From CAG-1138 sp964495385 (GTDB taxonomy: Bacteria > Bacillota > Clostridia > Christensenellales > CAG-917): a DNA stretch of 38,535 bases. The notes below the pieces were generated by a model. That model saw nothing but the letters and a program-made list of their open reading frames with translations, was not told where the DNA came from and made no database searches. Positions 30,952-38,535 of this stretch are shown here, piece by piece. The translations under genes and the position numbers were made by a program. Every line of letters begins with the position of its first letter. Within the stretch, counting starts at the first letter, position 1. The stretch covers positions 1 through 38,535 of the forward strand of contig CAZBVO010000012.1 in NCBI GenBank assembly GCA_964495385.1, in the 5' to 3' direction.

Positions 30952-30981
30952 TTTTGTTTGTTTAAGTTTTGCTTATTTAAG
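30952..30981. repeat. 15-bp tandem duplication over the stop codon of the flavoprotein gene
   Basis: TTTTGTTTGTTTAAG (30952-30966) and TTTTGCTTATTTAAG (30967-30981) differ at two of 15 bases; a partial third copy follows on the left. The stop codon of the gene ending at 30973 lies in the second unit. Probably slippage in A/T-rich DNA. Confidence 0.7.
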
Positions 30982-33057
30982 ATTCCAAGCGGCGTCGAAG
31001 GCGGCACCCGTTGCGTCGGCAATTCGGCCGATTTTGTTTGCATCGCCCACGACAATCACGTTGTCGCATACGCCTTCAAGTTCCTTTTGCAAACCGTTGA
31101 CAGGCCTTACGCCCAACGACAGAACAACGTTGTCAACGTCAAATTCGCGTTGTTTTTTGCTGTCGACGTTTTCGGTAACAATGCCCTTTTCGGTGATTTT
31201 CAAAAGTTTTTCGCCAACATGGATGCCTACGTTTGCCGCCTTAAGTTTAGGCAAAGCATCGTCCTTGTGTTGCATCCAAGTGCCAGGAGCGACCTCCTTG
31301 GCCATTTCGATTATGATGACTTCGTTGCCTTGTTCCACCAGCAATTCGCTTGTCTCGAGGCCGGTCATTCCGCTTCCGATGACGGCAACCTTTTTGTCCG
31401 AAAGCTTAACGGAGCCGTTCAATATTTCGGTTACCGTGCAAACGTTGTCGAGTTCCGTGCCCGGGATGCTTCTCGGCCTTAACGCAACGCCGCCCGTTGC
31501 GACTATCACCGCATACGGATTATAGCTTTCGACGGATTGCCTCGTCGCGTTGTGTCCAAGCACTATTTGTGCGCCGGCTTTTTCGGCAGCGTGTTTCAAA
31601 TCCTCGAATGCCCAGCTGATTTTATCTTTTTTAGGCGGCTTGTTTGCAAGCTGCAACTGTCCGCCGACCTCGTGCGATTTTTCCAACACTGTAACGTCAA
31701 AACCTCTGTTGGCCAAAACTTCCGCCGCAGTCAAGCCCGCAACGCCTGCACCGACAATAACGACTTTTCTGCCGTCGCCGTCCTTGACGTATTCGGCCGT
31801 CGCTTTTTCGCGTCCGACTCGAGGGTTGACACTGCAGTGTCCGTGTCCGCCGATATATGCGTTGTCCTGCATACTCTGAATGCAGTACAGACAGCATATA
31901 CAACGCTTGACGTCGCACTCGCGGCCGCTTTCGACCTTTTGGGCCCAATGCGGATCGGCAATGTGCGGTCTGCCCAACGAAATAAAGTCCTGAGTACCCT
32001 CCTCCAATTGCGCTTCTGCTTGCGATGCGCTTCTGATGAGGTTTGCGGCAATTACCGGAATTTTTACTGCGTCTTTTACGGCTTTTGCCATATATTTTCG
32101 CCAGCCCGGTTCAAAGCTTGTCGGCTCCAACCAATAGTTAAACGTATCGTAAGCGGCACTTGAAACGTCAATTGCGTCAATTCCTGCCTCTTCCAAACGT
32201 TTGGCCATCAACACGCCTTCGTCCAATCCGTAGCCCTTGCCACGTTGCCCGATGCGGTCGTAGCATTCGTCGACGGTAAGGCGCACGATGATAGGAAAAT
32301 CGTTGCCGCAAAGCTCGCGGATTTTTGCGATTATTTCCAAAATAAAGCGCATTCTGTTTTCCAGACTGCCGCCGTATTCGTCGGTGCGGCGGTTGGTGTA
32401 CGGACTCAAAAACTGTTGAAGCAAATAGCCGTGCGAAGCGTGCAATTCAACGCCGTCGCATCCCGCTTTTTTAACTCGCAAAGCGGCCTCGGCAAACTGC
32501 GATATCAACTTTTTGATTTCGCCCTTCCTCAGTGCGCGAACGTGTCCGCCGGCAAAATAGCTCGGTTCGACCTTGGACGGACAAACACTGTGCGGAACAA
32601 TGTTTTTGGCAATCAGTTTTTTGCCTATGGTCGGTGTGATTTTGTAAAGGAAATCCGTATATCCGGGCCAAATTTTTTGCACCTTTATGCTGAGCGGAAC
32701 GGTGCCGACAAGCAGGCCGACGTTTTGACGTCCCGGGTGATGGAGCTGCACAAAAACTTTGGCTCCGTGCGTATGAATACGATTGGCAAGCTTGGACAAG
32801 CCTTCGATGTGATAGTCGTGGCTTGCGGCAAGCTGAGCAAAAGCACCTGCGCCCGTCTGGTCGTTTACACGGGTGATTTCGGTTATTATAAGGCCCGTGC
32901 CGCCCTTTGCTCTTTCTTCGTAATAATCCAAAAGCTTTTCGGTTGCCGTGCCGTCTATCGTGCCGAAACCGACCAACATAGGACTCATGACCAAGCGGTT
33001 TTTGACGGTTACGTTGCCGATGTTTTTCGGCGTGAAAAGAAGTTTGTAGTCAGACAT
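30973..33057 (-). CDS. Old-yellow-enzyme/2,4-dienoyl-CoA reductase-type flavoprotein
   Basis: 694-residue FMN/FAD/4Fe-4S oxidoreductase of the FadH/BaiCD/enoate-reductase group. The OYE barrel (about 1-375) shows VQLHHPGRQ (103-111), AGCDGVELHASHGYLLQQFL (198-217) and YGGSLENRMRF (228-238). A Fe-S segment has Cys386, Cys389, Cys392 and Cys408; its spacing (two, two, then 15 residues) differs from that of E. coli FadH (two, three, 11). The FAD- and NAD-binding folds follow (KVVIVGAGVAGLTAAEVLANRG from 431, then KVAVIGSGMTGLETSELL). Residues about 118-160 form an aromatic-rich insertion next to the active site. The family reduces activated C=C bonds (enoates, dienoyl-CoA, bile acids, steroids, bilirubin). 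It follows the SDR gene by 18 bases. Confidence 0.9.
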   Translation of the reverse strand: MSDYKLLFTPKNIGNVTVKNRLVMSPMLVGFGTIDGTATEKLLDYYEERAKGGTGLIITEITRVNDQTGAGAFAQLAASHDYHIEGLSKLANRIHTHGAKVFVQLHHPGRQNVGLLVGTVPLSIKVQKIWPGYTDFLYKITPTIGKKLIAKNIVPHSVCPSKVEPSYFAGGHVRALRKGEIKKLISQFAEAALRVKKAGCDGVELHASHGYLLQQFLSPYTNRRTDEYGGSLENRMRFILEIIAKIRELCGNDFPIIVRLTVDECYDRIGQRGKGYGLDEGVLMAKRLEEAGIDAIDVSSAAYDTFNYWLEPTSFEPGWRKYMAKAVKDAVKIPVIAANLIRSASQAEAQLEEGTQDFISLGRPHIADPHWAQKVESGRECDVKRCICCLYCIQSMQDNAYIGGHGHCSVNPRVGREKATAEYVKDGDGRKVVIVGAGVAGLTAAEVLANRGFDVTVLEKSHEVGGQLQLANKPPKKDKISWAFEDLKHAAEKAGAQIVLGHNATRQSVESYNPYAVIVATGGVALRPRSIPGTELDNVCTVTEILNGSVKLSDKKVAVIGSGMTGLETSELLVEQGNEVIIIEMAKEVAPGTWMQHKDDALPKLKAANVGIHVGEKLLKITEKGIVTENVDSKKQREFDVDNVVLSLGVRPVNGLQKELEGVCDNVIVVGDANKIGRIADATGAAFDAAWNLK

Positions 33058-33075
33058 GATTTTTCCCCCTTAAAA

Positions 33076-33876
33076 CTATTTGTCGGCTTCCGCCTTGCGT
33101 TTTGCAACTTCTTGTTTAAATTCCTTAAACTTTTTAAGTTCGAGCTTCCAATAAACGTTCCTAACAAACGGGAACACCGTCATCAACACTCGGCCGATGC
33201 CCCAAAGCGCACACGGACTTACCGTCTTTTTACCCTTTTCGATGCCTTTAACCATCTTTTTGGCAACTACGGTAGGCTTTTGCACAGGGAACGGTTTTTT
33301 AAATTCAATTTCGTTGGCCGCCTTGAAAAATCCCGTGTCGGTGGCAACAGGATACAGGCAGGTAAGCTGAACGTTGTCGGGTTTTTCCAGACGGATTGCC
33401 TGCTGGAACCCTTCCATGGCAAACTTGCTTGAGGTGTAAACGGTAAAGCCCGGCATCGCCATTTTGCCGATAGCCGAAACGGTTATCGCGTAAACGCCCG
33501 GCCGGCCGTTTAGATATTTGACGTATTTTTGATAAGAATATATAGGGCTGAAAACGTTGGTTTCGAACATAACCTTAACCCTGTCCCAATCGACGTAATC
33601 GAATTCTTCGTAATAAGGATAGCCTGCGTTGGCGTAGAAGATGTCGATATCGCCCATTGCCTTTAACGCCTCATCGAAAATTGCGTCGACGTTTTCGGCA
33701 GAAGAAACGTCCATCTGAAAAGCGATGACGTTTTTGCTGGAATAGGCGGAAATGCGGTCGATGTTTTTGTCAACGGCAAAAATCACGTTGCCTTCGCCGC
33801 GAGCAAGAAGCTTCAGCACCTCCCAACCTATACCGCTGTTTGCGCCGGTAAGAACGATTTTTTTGTTTGTAATCAT
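33076..33876 (-). CDS. Short-chain dehydrogenase/reductase
   Basis: 266-residue NAD(P)-dependent oxidoreductase of the classical SDR family. TGANSGIG (10-17) binds the cofactor, with Asp36 in AVDKN favouring NAD; NAG (83-85) and the catalytic set Ser134, Tyr147 (YTSSK) and Lys151 are complete. The C-terminal 50 residues are basic and contain a hydrophobic stretch (GRVLMTVFPFVRNVYW), which may attach it to the membrane. It would interconvert an alcohol and a ketone. ATG 33876 overlaps the TGA of the XRE regulator gene (ATGA), and the OYE-type reductase follows after 18 bases, so the three products probably act together on one substrate. Confidence 0.93.
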   Translation of the reverse strand: MITNKKIVLTGANSGIGWEVLKLLARGEGNVIFAVDKNIDRISAYSSKNVIAFQMDVSSAENVDAIFDEALKAMGDIDIFYANAGYPYYEEFDYVDWDRVKVMFETNVFSPIYSYQKYVKYLNGRPGVYAITVSAIGKMAMPGFTVYTSSKFAMEGFQQAIRLEKPDNVQLTCLYPVATDTGFFKAANEIEFKKPFPVQKPTVVAKKMVKGIEKGKKTVSPCALWGIGRVLMTVFPFVRNVYWKLELKKFKEFKQEVAKRKAEADK

Positions 33877-34556
33877 AAATTCTCTCCTCTGTTGTTGTCA
33901 TTATCTTCCGACTCGCGTTCGGTCGGTTTGTTTTTTCTTTTAAAAACGGGCGTCTTAGCCAAATTGGTGGCAAGAATAATTATGGCCTGCACCGGGACGA
34001 TTATGATAAAAATCAACCATTTTCTATCGATGCTGACCGACAAAAACGCACTCAGCGCCAGCGACCAGGCAAACCCCGAAACGCTTATCATAATCTCGAA
34101 CGCACCGCCCCAAATTGCCCCGAAGCAAATGGCCACAACCATCGAAACGGGCAACGCATATATAAACGCCAACCAGCTTTTTCCGCCGGTGCCCGTCATT
34201 TCCATTGCCGAAAAAGTGAGCGTAGCAATAAGCCAAACGGCCATAATCGAAATGGCACTTATTATAAGTTTGCGTTTGCGGTTCAGGTAAGGCTGTTTTT
34301 CGGGTACGGGTTGCGTCTCGACCGAAACGGCATCGGGATCGGCAATAAGCTGTTCGACGCTTATGCCGAATATGTCCGCCGTTTTTTTGAGAACGTAAAT
34401 GTCCGGCACGCCGTCGCCACGTTCCCATTTTGAAACGGCCTTATCACTGTAGTTGATCATTTCCGCCAAAGCCGACTGAGTCAATCCGGCCTTTTTGCGG
34501 TAAGCGGCAAGATTTTTTGCAATATTGTTTTTCAAAACTTCATTTTGGTTATCCAT
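33873..34556 (-). CDS. Membrane-anchored XRE-family transcriptional regulator
   Basis: 227 residues. An N-terminal XRE/Cro helix-turn-helix (about 12-70, with AYRKKAGLTQSALAEMI and DKAVSKWERGDGVPDI) is followed by a linker and four hydrophobic segments (about 94-116, 125-150, 152-175, 182-200), then a charged C-tail. Such a layout suggests DNA binding tethered to the membrane, perhaps sensing a membrane-soluble compound or envelope stress (inference). GGAG lies six bases before ATG 34556. It is the first gene of the operon with the SDR and the flavoprotein and may regulate it. No convincing promoter could be assigned in 34557-34640. Confidence 0.9.
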   Translation of the reverse strand: MDNQNEVLKNNIAKNLAAYRKKAGLTQSALAEMINYSDKAVSKWERGDGVPDIYVLKKTADIFGISVEQLIADPDAVSVETQPVPEKQPYLNRKRKLIISAISIMAVWLIATLTFSAMEMTGTGGKSWLAFIYALPVSMVVAICFGAIWGGAFEIMISVSGFAWSLALSAFLSVSIDRKWLIFIIIVPVQAIIILATNLAKTPVFKRKNKPTERESEDNDNNRGENL

Positions 34557-34740
34557 TCAAAGCTCCCGTGCAATTAAGGTGTAATAAACAATAATCAAAT
34601 ATGCTTATATTTTAACATACAAGGTACCCGATATGCAACCGTTTTTTGCCCGAAATCGGCACTCTACCCACCGTAGAATCCGATTTTTGCGACTCTACTG
34701 TCCAAAATCAAAGGATAGACGCGCCCGAAGCAACGGTAGG

Positions 34741-34769
34741 TTGTCTCCTTGCGGCAGTCGGTGTAAGAT
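34741..34769 (+). promoter_or_regulatory. Promoter of the DegV gene
   Basis: TTGTCT (34741-34746), 17 bases, TAAGAT (34764-34769). Confidence 0.6.
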
Positions 34770-34799
34770 AAAAGCAGAAACAAAACAAAGGGGCAAACC

Positions 34800-35669
34800 A
34801 TGAAATACAGAATTATAACAGATTCCTCGGCAAACCTGCCAGACGATTTGATCGAACGTTTCGACCTTACCGTCGTACCGCTTTCAGTCATAACCGAAAC
34901 AGAACAATTTCCAAGCTACGTCAAGGGGCAAAAAACCGACCTTAAACCTTTTTATCAAAAACTTCGTGCAAGGGAAACCATAACCACTTCTTGCGCAAAC
35001 AGCGAGGCGTTTTCGACTGTTTTCGAAGAGGCGATTTCCTGCGGCGACAATATACTTTGCATAGCTTTTTCAAGCGGTTTAAGCGCAACCTACACCGCCG
35101 CACGCCTTGCGGCCGAAGAAACACAAGCTCGCCATCCGGAAGCAAAAATCCGCGTGGTGGACACGCTTGCGGCGGCCTTGGGCGAAGGCCTGTTGGTTTA
35201 TCACGCCTGCACCTTGAAAGAACAGGGCAAAACGCTGGACGAAGTTGCCGATTGGCTTGAAAACAACAAACTTAAATGTTGCCATTGGTTCACCGTCGAC
35301 GACTTGTATCACCTGTTCAAAGGCGGTCGAGTAAAGGCAACGGGCTACTTGCTGGCCATGGCGTTGTCGGTCAAACCTATGATGAAAATGGACAACGAGG
35401 GACACCTTATAGCAATAGGCAAGGTAATCGGGCGCAAAAAATCGCTTTTGACGCTGGCGTCGGAAGTTGCCGACAGCATCGTTGATCCCGAAAGCCAAAC
35501 CGTGTTTATTTCGCACGGCGACTGCGAAGAGGAAGCTCAGTTCCTTGCAAAAAAAATACGGGAAAAGGTCAACGTCAAGGACGTTGTGATAAACATGCTC
35601 GAACCGGTGATCGGCGCACACAGCGGCCCGGGGACGATGGCAGTTTTCTGCCTCGGCGAAAAAAGATAG
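34800..35669 (+). CDS. DegV family fatty-acid-binding protein
   Basis: 289-residue cytoplasmic protein of the DegV (FakB-like) family, normal length. The family start YRIITDSSANLPDDL (3-17) is followed by TTSCANSEAF (about 62-71), where the conserved TS loop binds the fatty-acid carboxylate. Next are LCIAFSSGLSATYTAARLA (86-104), VVDTLAAALGEGLLV, and a C-terminal EPVIGAHSGPGTMAVFCLG. FakB proteins present fatty acids to the kinase FakA for entry into phospholipids; no FakA is in the window. AGGGG precedes ATG 34800. It stands alone between the promoter at 34741 and the terminator at 35683. Confidence 0.95.
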   Translation: MKYRIITDSSANLPDDLIERFDLTVVPLSVITETEQFPSYVKGQKTDLKPFYQKLRARETITTSCANSEAFSTVFEEAISCGDNILCIAFSSGLSATYTAARLAAEETQARHPEAKIRVVDTLAAALGEGLLVYHACTLKEQGKTLDEVADWLENNKLKCCHWFTVDDLYHLFKGGRVKATGYLLAMALSVKPMMKMDNEGHLIAIGKVIGRKKSLLTLASEVADSIVDPESQTVFISHGDCEEEAQFLAKKIREKVNVKDVVINMLEPVIGAHSGPGTMAVFCLGEKR

Positions 35670-35682
35670 TTTAAAAGCAATC

Positions 35683-35710
35683 AAAAAAGCCTCCGCAGGG
35701 AGGCTTTTTT
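35683..35710. terminator. Bidirectional terminator, DegV and prepilin cluster
   Basis: AAAAAAGCCTCC (35683-35694) pairs with GGAGGCTTTTTT (35699-35710). It ends both the DegV gene and the minus-strand prepilin operon. Confidence 0.93.
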
Positions 35711-35719
35711 GTTTGGTTT

Positions 35720-36274
35720 TTAAGAATACGAAATTTTTGTCGACGTTGCCGCACCCGTGATTTCGGGGTTATTTATCATTGTCGGATAATGCTGAAGCGA
35801 ATAGCCGTCTGCGTAATTGGTTCCGTCGGAATAGACGTAAACGGTGTAGGTCAGCATATCATAGCCCTGAATTGCGGCCGAACTTCTTTCGGCTTTAAAC
35901 ACAATATGCACGCTGAATCCGCCGTAGACCGCCTTTTCGGAAGCCTCGTCCGCGCCGAAAATTTTTGCATTGCCCTGTTTTAAAACGTTTTTGCCGGACG
36001 TAATTCCGCCGCCCGTGTTTATGCCGCCGTCGCCGCCGACGACAACGCTTGTAACCTTTTCAAGGCGAGCATCGACAAAATCGATCACCAATTTTGCCAC
36101 CTCTTCTTTTTTAATCAAGTCGTTGCCTTTGGTGTACATATTCAAACTGGAGGTGGTCAACGTCATAACGGCAACGCCCAAAATGGCCATAATCGCCATG
36201 ACCATAATAAGCTCCACCAAGGTTACCCCTCGCCTGTTTTTAAGTTTTTCCATTGCCCTGAAAAATTTTGTCAT
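35720..36274 (-). CDS. Type IV prepilin-like protein
   Basis: 184 residues. The class III signal NRRG-VTLVELIMVMAI is cut after Gly16; Glu21 is position +5 of the mature protein, as required for assembly, although the +1 residue is Val rather than Phe. A hydrophobic helix (17-38) leads to a soluble domain with Gly-rich loops (VVGGDGGINTGGG, about 75-87) and a YTVYVYSDGTNYADGY strand. It should be a minor pilin or pseudopilin. The ATG at 36274 directly follows the stop of the next prepilin gene, with only a weak GGGAAC before it, so translation is probably coupled. Last gene of the cluster. Confidence 0.85.
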   Translation of the reverse strand: MTKFFRAMEKLKNRRGVTLVELIMVMAIMAILGVAVMTLTTSSLNMYTKGNDLIKKEEVAKLVIDFVDARLEKVTSVVVGGDGGINTGGGITSGKNVLKQGNAKIFGADEASEKAVYGGFSVHIVFKAERSSAAIQGYDMLTYTVYVYSDGTNYADGYSLQHYPTMINNPEITGAATSTKISYS

Positions 36275-36275
36275 T

Positions 36276-36641
36276 TTAGTTCCCGTTTGGCACAAATGTT
36301 TTGTAAGAATAGCCGTTTTCGGTGTAAGTGTACCACGTTCCCGTCAACACTTTTCCGTCCGACAACGCCATCTGCCCGGATTCGACTTTCAGCGTGCCCG
36401 CCAAACCGTAGCGGTTGTTGTAGGTGCCTGCGGCAAGATTGTCTGCCTTTGCCTTGGCAAAAGCCACCGTCGAGTTGTTTGCCGCCTGTATGTTGTCGTC
36501 ACCCTTTTTGATGTTGTTGAACCCCGTGGTAAAGCCTCTGTAGGCCAGCAGGCTCATTATGGCAAAAATGGCAATAGCAACCACACACTCAACAAGAGTG
36601 ACGCCCTTTTTGCCCCTGATTTTTTTGAAATTGTTTGCCAT
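36276..36641 (-). CDS. Type IV prepilin-like protein
   Basis: 121 residues. Class III signal KKG-VTLVECVVAIAIFAIM with cleavage after Gly13 and Glu18 at mature +5; Val again replaces Phe at +1. The mature domain is short and polar, with repeated aromatic residues near the end (WYTYTENGYSYKTF). Its single Cys in the helix (VTLVEC) is unusual. AGGGGCTG precedes ATG 36641. It lies 11 bases behind the large upstream protein and one base before the next prepilin, so the three are one operon. No ATPase, prepilin peptidase or secretin gene lies in the window; they may lie beyond the right edge or elsewhere. Confidence 0.87.
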   Translation of the reverse strand: MANNFKKIRGKKGVTLVECVVAIAIFAIMSLLAYRGFTTGFNNIKKGDDNIQAANNSTVAFAKAKADNLAAGTYNNRYGLAGTLKVESGQMALSDGKVLTGTWYTYTENGYSYKTFVPNGN

Positions 36642-36652
36642 AATTTCAGCCC

Positions 36653-38535
36653 CTATTCAAAGTCGCCGGCACTCCAGTTTCCGCTGGTGTTGGTGCCGCC
36701 CGAAGTGTCGATGTCGCCTATGCCGTTAGGATCTTCTATAAGTGCGCCGGTCAAAAGTTTGCCGATGTCGTACTTGTCGCTGTCCTCGAAGAACGACCAG
36801 TTTGCGTTGTTGTGTCTGGTACCGATAACCCTACCTGCAACGATTGCGCCGCCGCTGAACGTGGTGGACGGATCGGATGCCTGCGTTCCCAGTGAGTTTT
36901 CGGAAGCGCAGAAGAACACGCTGTCCGGGTTAGGCGCATAGATGATGCCGCTCATTTCGCCGTTTGAACCCATCATAAACAGAAGCGGACCTTCGCACAT
37001 AACAAACGGTATGCCCGCCGCCTTCAAACTTCCGTCCGAATATCTTACTGCGGTGTTTTTGATTTTGCAGTTGTTCCACATACGCACGATAAACGTGAAT
37101 TTGTTGTTCAACGCCGGATCACTTGACGAAAGCGGTTTATCGCTCGAGCCGGTGTTTGCCTCGGCGTAGCTCTTTACGCTGTAGCGATAATATTTTCCGC
37201 TTGCGCCCTTAAACACGTTCTGTCCATCAACCGTCAGCCCCTGAACCTGCGTAGCGTTTACGATGTCAACCATGTTGTCCACAAGGTCCTGGTAAAGCAT
37301 AACGGTGTAGCCCGTGCTTTGGTTGTTGCTCCAAGCGATATTTGGCAGCAAATACATGTAAGCGACGTTAAAGCTGCCTTCTTGCGGGAATAAAATGCTT
37401 ATTTCGATGTAACTGTCCGAGTCGTAGTTGAGCATGCCGTTTTCGTCGCTGCCCCAATACACGTTTACGCTGTGATAGCTCGTATCCAGATACATCCTGA
37501 AACCTGCGCCGTCAACGTCGTCGGAAGCCGTATCCTTACCGAAGCCGTAGTATTCGTCGCCGCCCAGGTAAATGTCCCTCATGATGTAAATGCAAAGGTT
37601 GCCGGCACCGTCGTAAGCTATGACGCCTGCGTATTCCTTGCCGTACTGTTCCCACATCCAACTGTCTGCGCCGGCGAGCGACGGATTGTAAAGATAACTC
37701 ATAACTTCTTTGACGTCTCGCTCGAAGGCTTCCTGCCTCTTGTCTTCGCTCTTGCTTCTGTCAAACGACGAGTAGTTGTTGGCCCTGAACATGTTGTAGT
37801 CATAGCAGCCCAAAAACAGCAATCTGCCGTAGAAGGTGTCGCCGATGTTACCGTTGCCGTAAATCCAATACTTCGTAAGGCCCTCGATGTTTTGTTTGCC
37901 GATGCCGCCCTTAGAATAAGCATAGCCGTCGTTGTACAAAACCCTCGTATCCCATCCGTCTGCGCCGGTGGCGGAACCGCTTGTCGAACTCGGGTGCTGT
38001 ATACTGCCCTTGCTTGTTACGGTTATTGCGCCGTTGTTTTTGGCGTTTATTGCTTTTTGCAAAGTGTAGCCGAACTTAACCTGCGTTGCGGCGGTTACGC
38101 CCGTAAAGTTTACACCGTTGCGATCGTTAATCTTGTTGTCGCCCTGTTTGTACTCAACCGAGCCGCCCGTCTTGTCGAGGTTGCGGTAGTAGTATTTGTC
38201 AACCGCTCCGCCCTGATATGCGTTTTGATAGTTTTTGTTTGTAACTTCGCCGGCCGTATAACCGTAAACGCCCATTTCTTTCAAAACGTCCGCCACGGTG
38301 TTCACCGATTCGGTTCTCTTTTGCTCGGTACGGAGTGCGGCCGAGCTGTTGTGGTTGGACAAAAAGTCGTCGGAATACATCTTTTTGTTGCTAACCTGCA
38401 CGCTGTCAAAAGTGCTTCGTCCCGTGCTTCCCTTAAGCCCCGTGACGGTATTTTTGACCGTACCCCACATAGCGTATGCACCGTAGGACAAAATGCCCGT
38501 AACTTTTGTGGCACCCTCAACGCCGTTACCGTTAC
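36653..38535 (-). CDS. Large pilin-cluster surface protein, 5' end beyond the window
   Basis: At least 627 residues are seen; the frame is open to the window edge, so the N-terminus is missing. The visible start (NGNGVEGATKVTGILSYGAY in part) continues into a long polar, Asn/Ser/Tyr-rich region with little Cys. Strand-like pieces (TFIVRMWNNCKIKNTAVRY, GEMSGIIYAPNPDSVFFCA, FSGGAIVAGRVIGTRH) suggest a right-handed beta-helix-like C-terminal domain, as in PilX-type proteins of gut Clostridia (recalled, not checked). A signal or prepilin leader is probably upstream. Being the first visible gene before two prepilins, it may be the tip adhesin or a large minor pilin. Function is inferred only from context. 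Confidence 0.7.
   Translation of the reverse strand, partial: NGNGVEGATKVTGILSYGAYAMWGTVKNTVTGLKGSTGRSTFDSVQVSNKKMYSDDFLSNHNSSAALRTEQKRTESVNTVADVLKEMGVYGYTAGEVTNKNYQNAYQGGAVDKYYYRNLDKTGGSVEYKQGDNKINDRNGVNFTGVTAATQVKFGYTLQKAINAKNNGAITVTSKGSIQHPSSTSGSATGADGWDTRVLYNDGYAYSKGGIGKQNIEGLTKYWIYGNGNIGDTFYGRLLFLGCYDYNMFRANNYSSFDRSKSEDKRQEAFERDVKEVMSYLYNPSLAGADSWMWEQYGKEYAGVIAYDGAGNLCIYIMRDIYLGGDEYYGFGKDTASDDVDGAGFRMYLDTSYHSVNVYWGSDENGMLNYDSDSYIEISILFPQEGSFNVAYMYLLPNIAWSNNQSTGYTVMLYQDLVDNMVDIVNATQVQGLTVDGQNVFKGASGKYYRYSVKSYAEANTGSSDKPLSSSDPALNNKFTFIVRMWNNCKIKNTAVRYSDGSLKAAGIPFVMCEGPLLFMMGSNGEMSGIIYAPNPDSVFFCASENSLGTQASDPSTTFSGGAIVAGRVIGTRHNNANWSFFEDSDKYDIGKLLTGALIEDPNGIGDIDTSGGTNTSGNWSAGDFE

Noticed and set aside
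1..38535. CRISPR array, tRNA, rRNA, insertion sequence or prophage
   Set aside because: No repeat-spacer array, no cloverleaf or rRNA sequence recognised, and no transposase, integrase or phage structural gene; the only tandem repeats are the 20-bp and 15-bp units described.

Overview
The window looks like a chromosomal segment of an uncultivated, moderately low-GC Gram-positive bacterium of the Clostridia (inference). Supporting signs are TTGACA/TATAAT promoters with 17-base spacing, strong GGAGG ribosome-binding sites, an S-box-like leader, NfnAB electron bifurcation, DapL-type lysine/peptidoglycan synthesis, GPH sugar symporters and a lipoprotein with a short lipobox signal. Two runs of exactly 100 N (3344-3443 and 18180-18279) show that it is a scaffolded, probably metagenome-derived, assembly. 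No rRNA, tRNA, CRISPR array, transposase or phage gene was recognised.

Region by region. 1-2234 is an AT-richer block: a 20-bp degenerate tandem repeat, a LacA/Maa-type O-acetyltransferase and two GNAT acetyltransferases, each behind its own copy of nearly the same promoter. 2410-3343 carries a promoter, a SAM-I (S-box)-like riboswitch with terminator, and a DMT/EamA transporter cut by the first gap. Beyond the gap, on the minus strand, are a PfkB sugar kinase fragment, a GH36-type alpha-galactosidase, the overlapping dapF-dapL pair and purA. Divergent from purA is a LURP-one protein, followed by a two-gene ABC exporter. Then, on the minus strand, come a MATE transporter, nfnA-nfnB, and a 792-residue lipoprotein of unknown function with a Cys/His-rich N-terminus.

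After the second gap, folA, an RlmL-type rRNA methyltransferase and a 60-residue protein form a tight minus-strand operon. A GPH symporter diverges from folA. Next is an unusual minus-strand operon: a second GPH symporter, a PlsC-like acyltransferase lacking the motif Asp, a UPF0104/LPG-synthase-type membrane protein and a DUF896 protein, preceded by a TTGACA promoter and a perfect palindrome. A DUF1294 membrane protein and a large ferritin-like protein diverge around a LacI/cre-like palindrome. A GH31 glycosidase follows.

The right part holds an operon of a membrane-anchored XRE regulator, a short-chain dehydrogenase and an old-yellow-enzyme/2,4-dienoyl-CoA-reductase-type flavoprotein; a DegV protein; and a type IV prepilin cluster that runs off the right edge.

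The best candidates for undescribed biology are the ferritin-like protein with three equally spaced Glu...ExxH half-sites, the S-box-controlled DMT transporter, the sugar-symporter/acyltransferase/flippase-like operon, the XRE-SDR-OYE operon, and the prepilin cluster with its large partner protein. Gene order and spacing show the operons directly; pathway roles are inferred from family membership.
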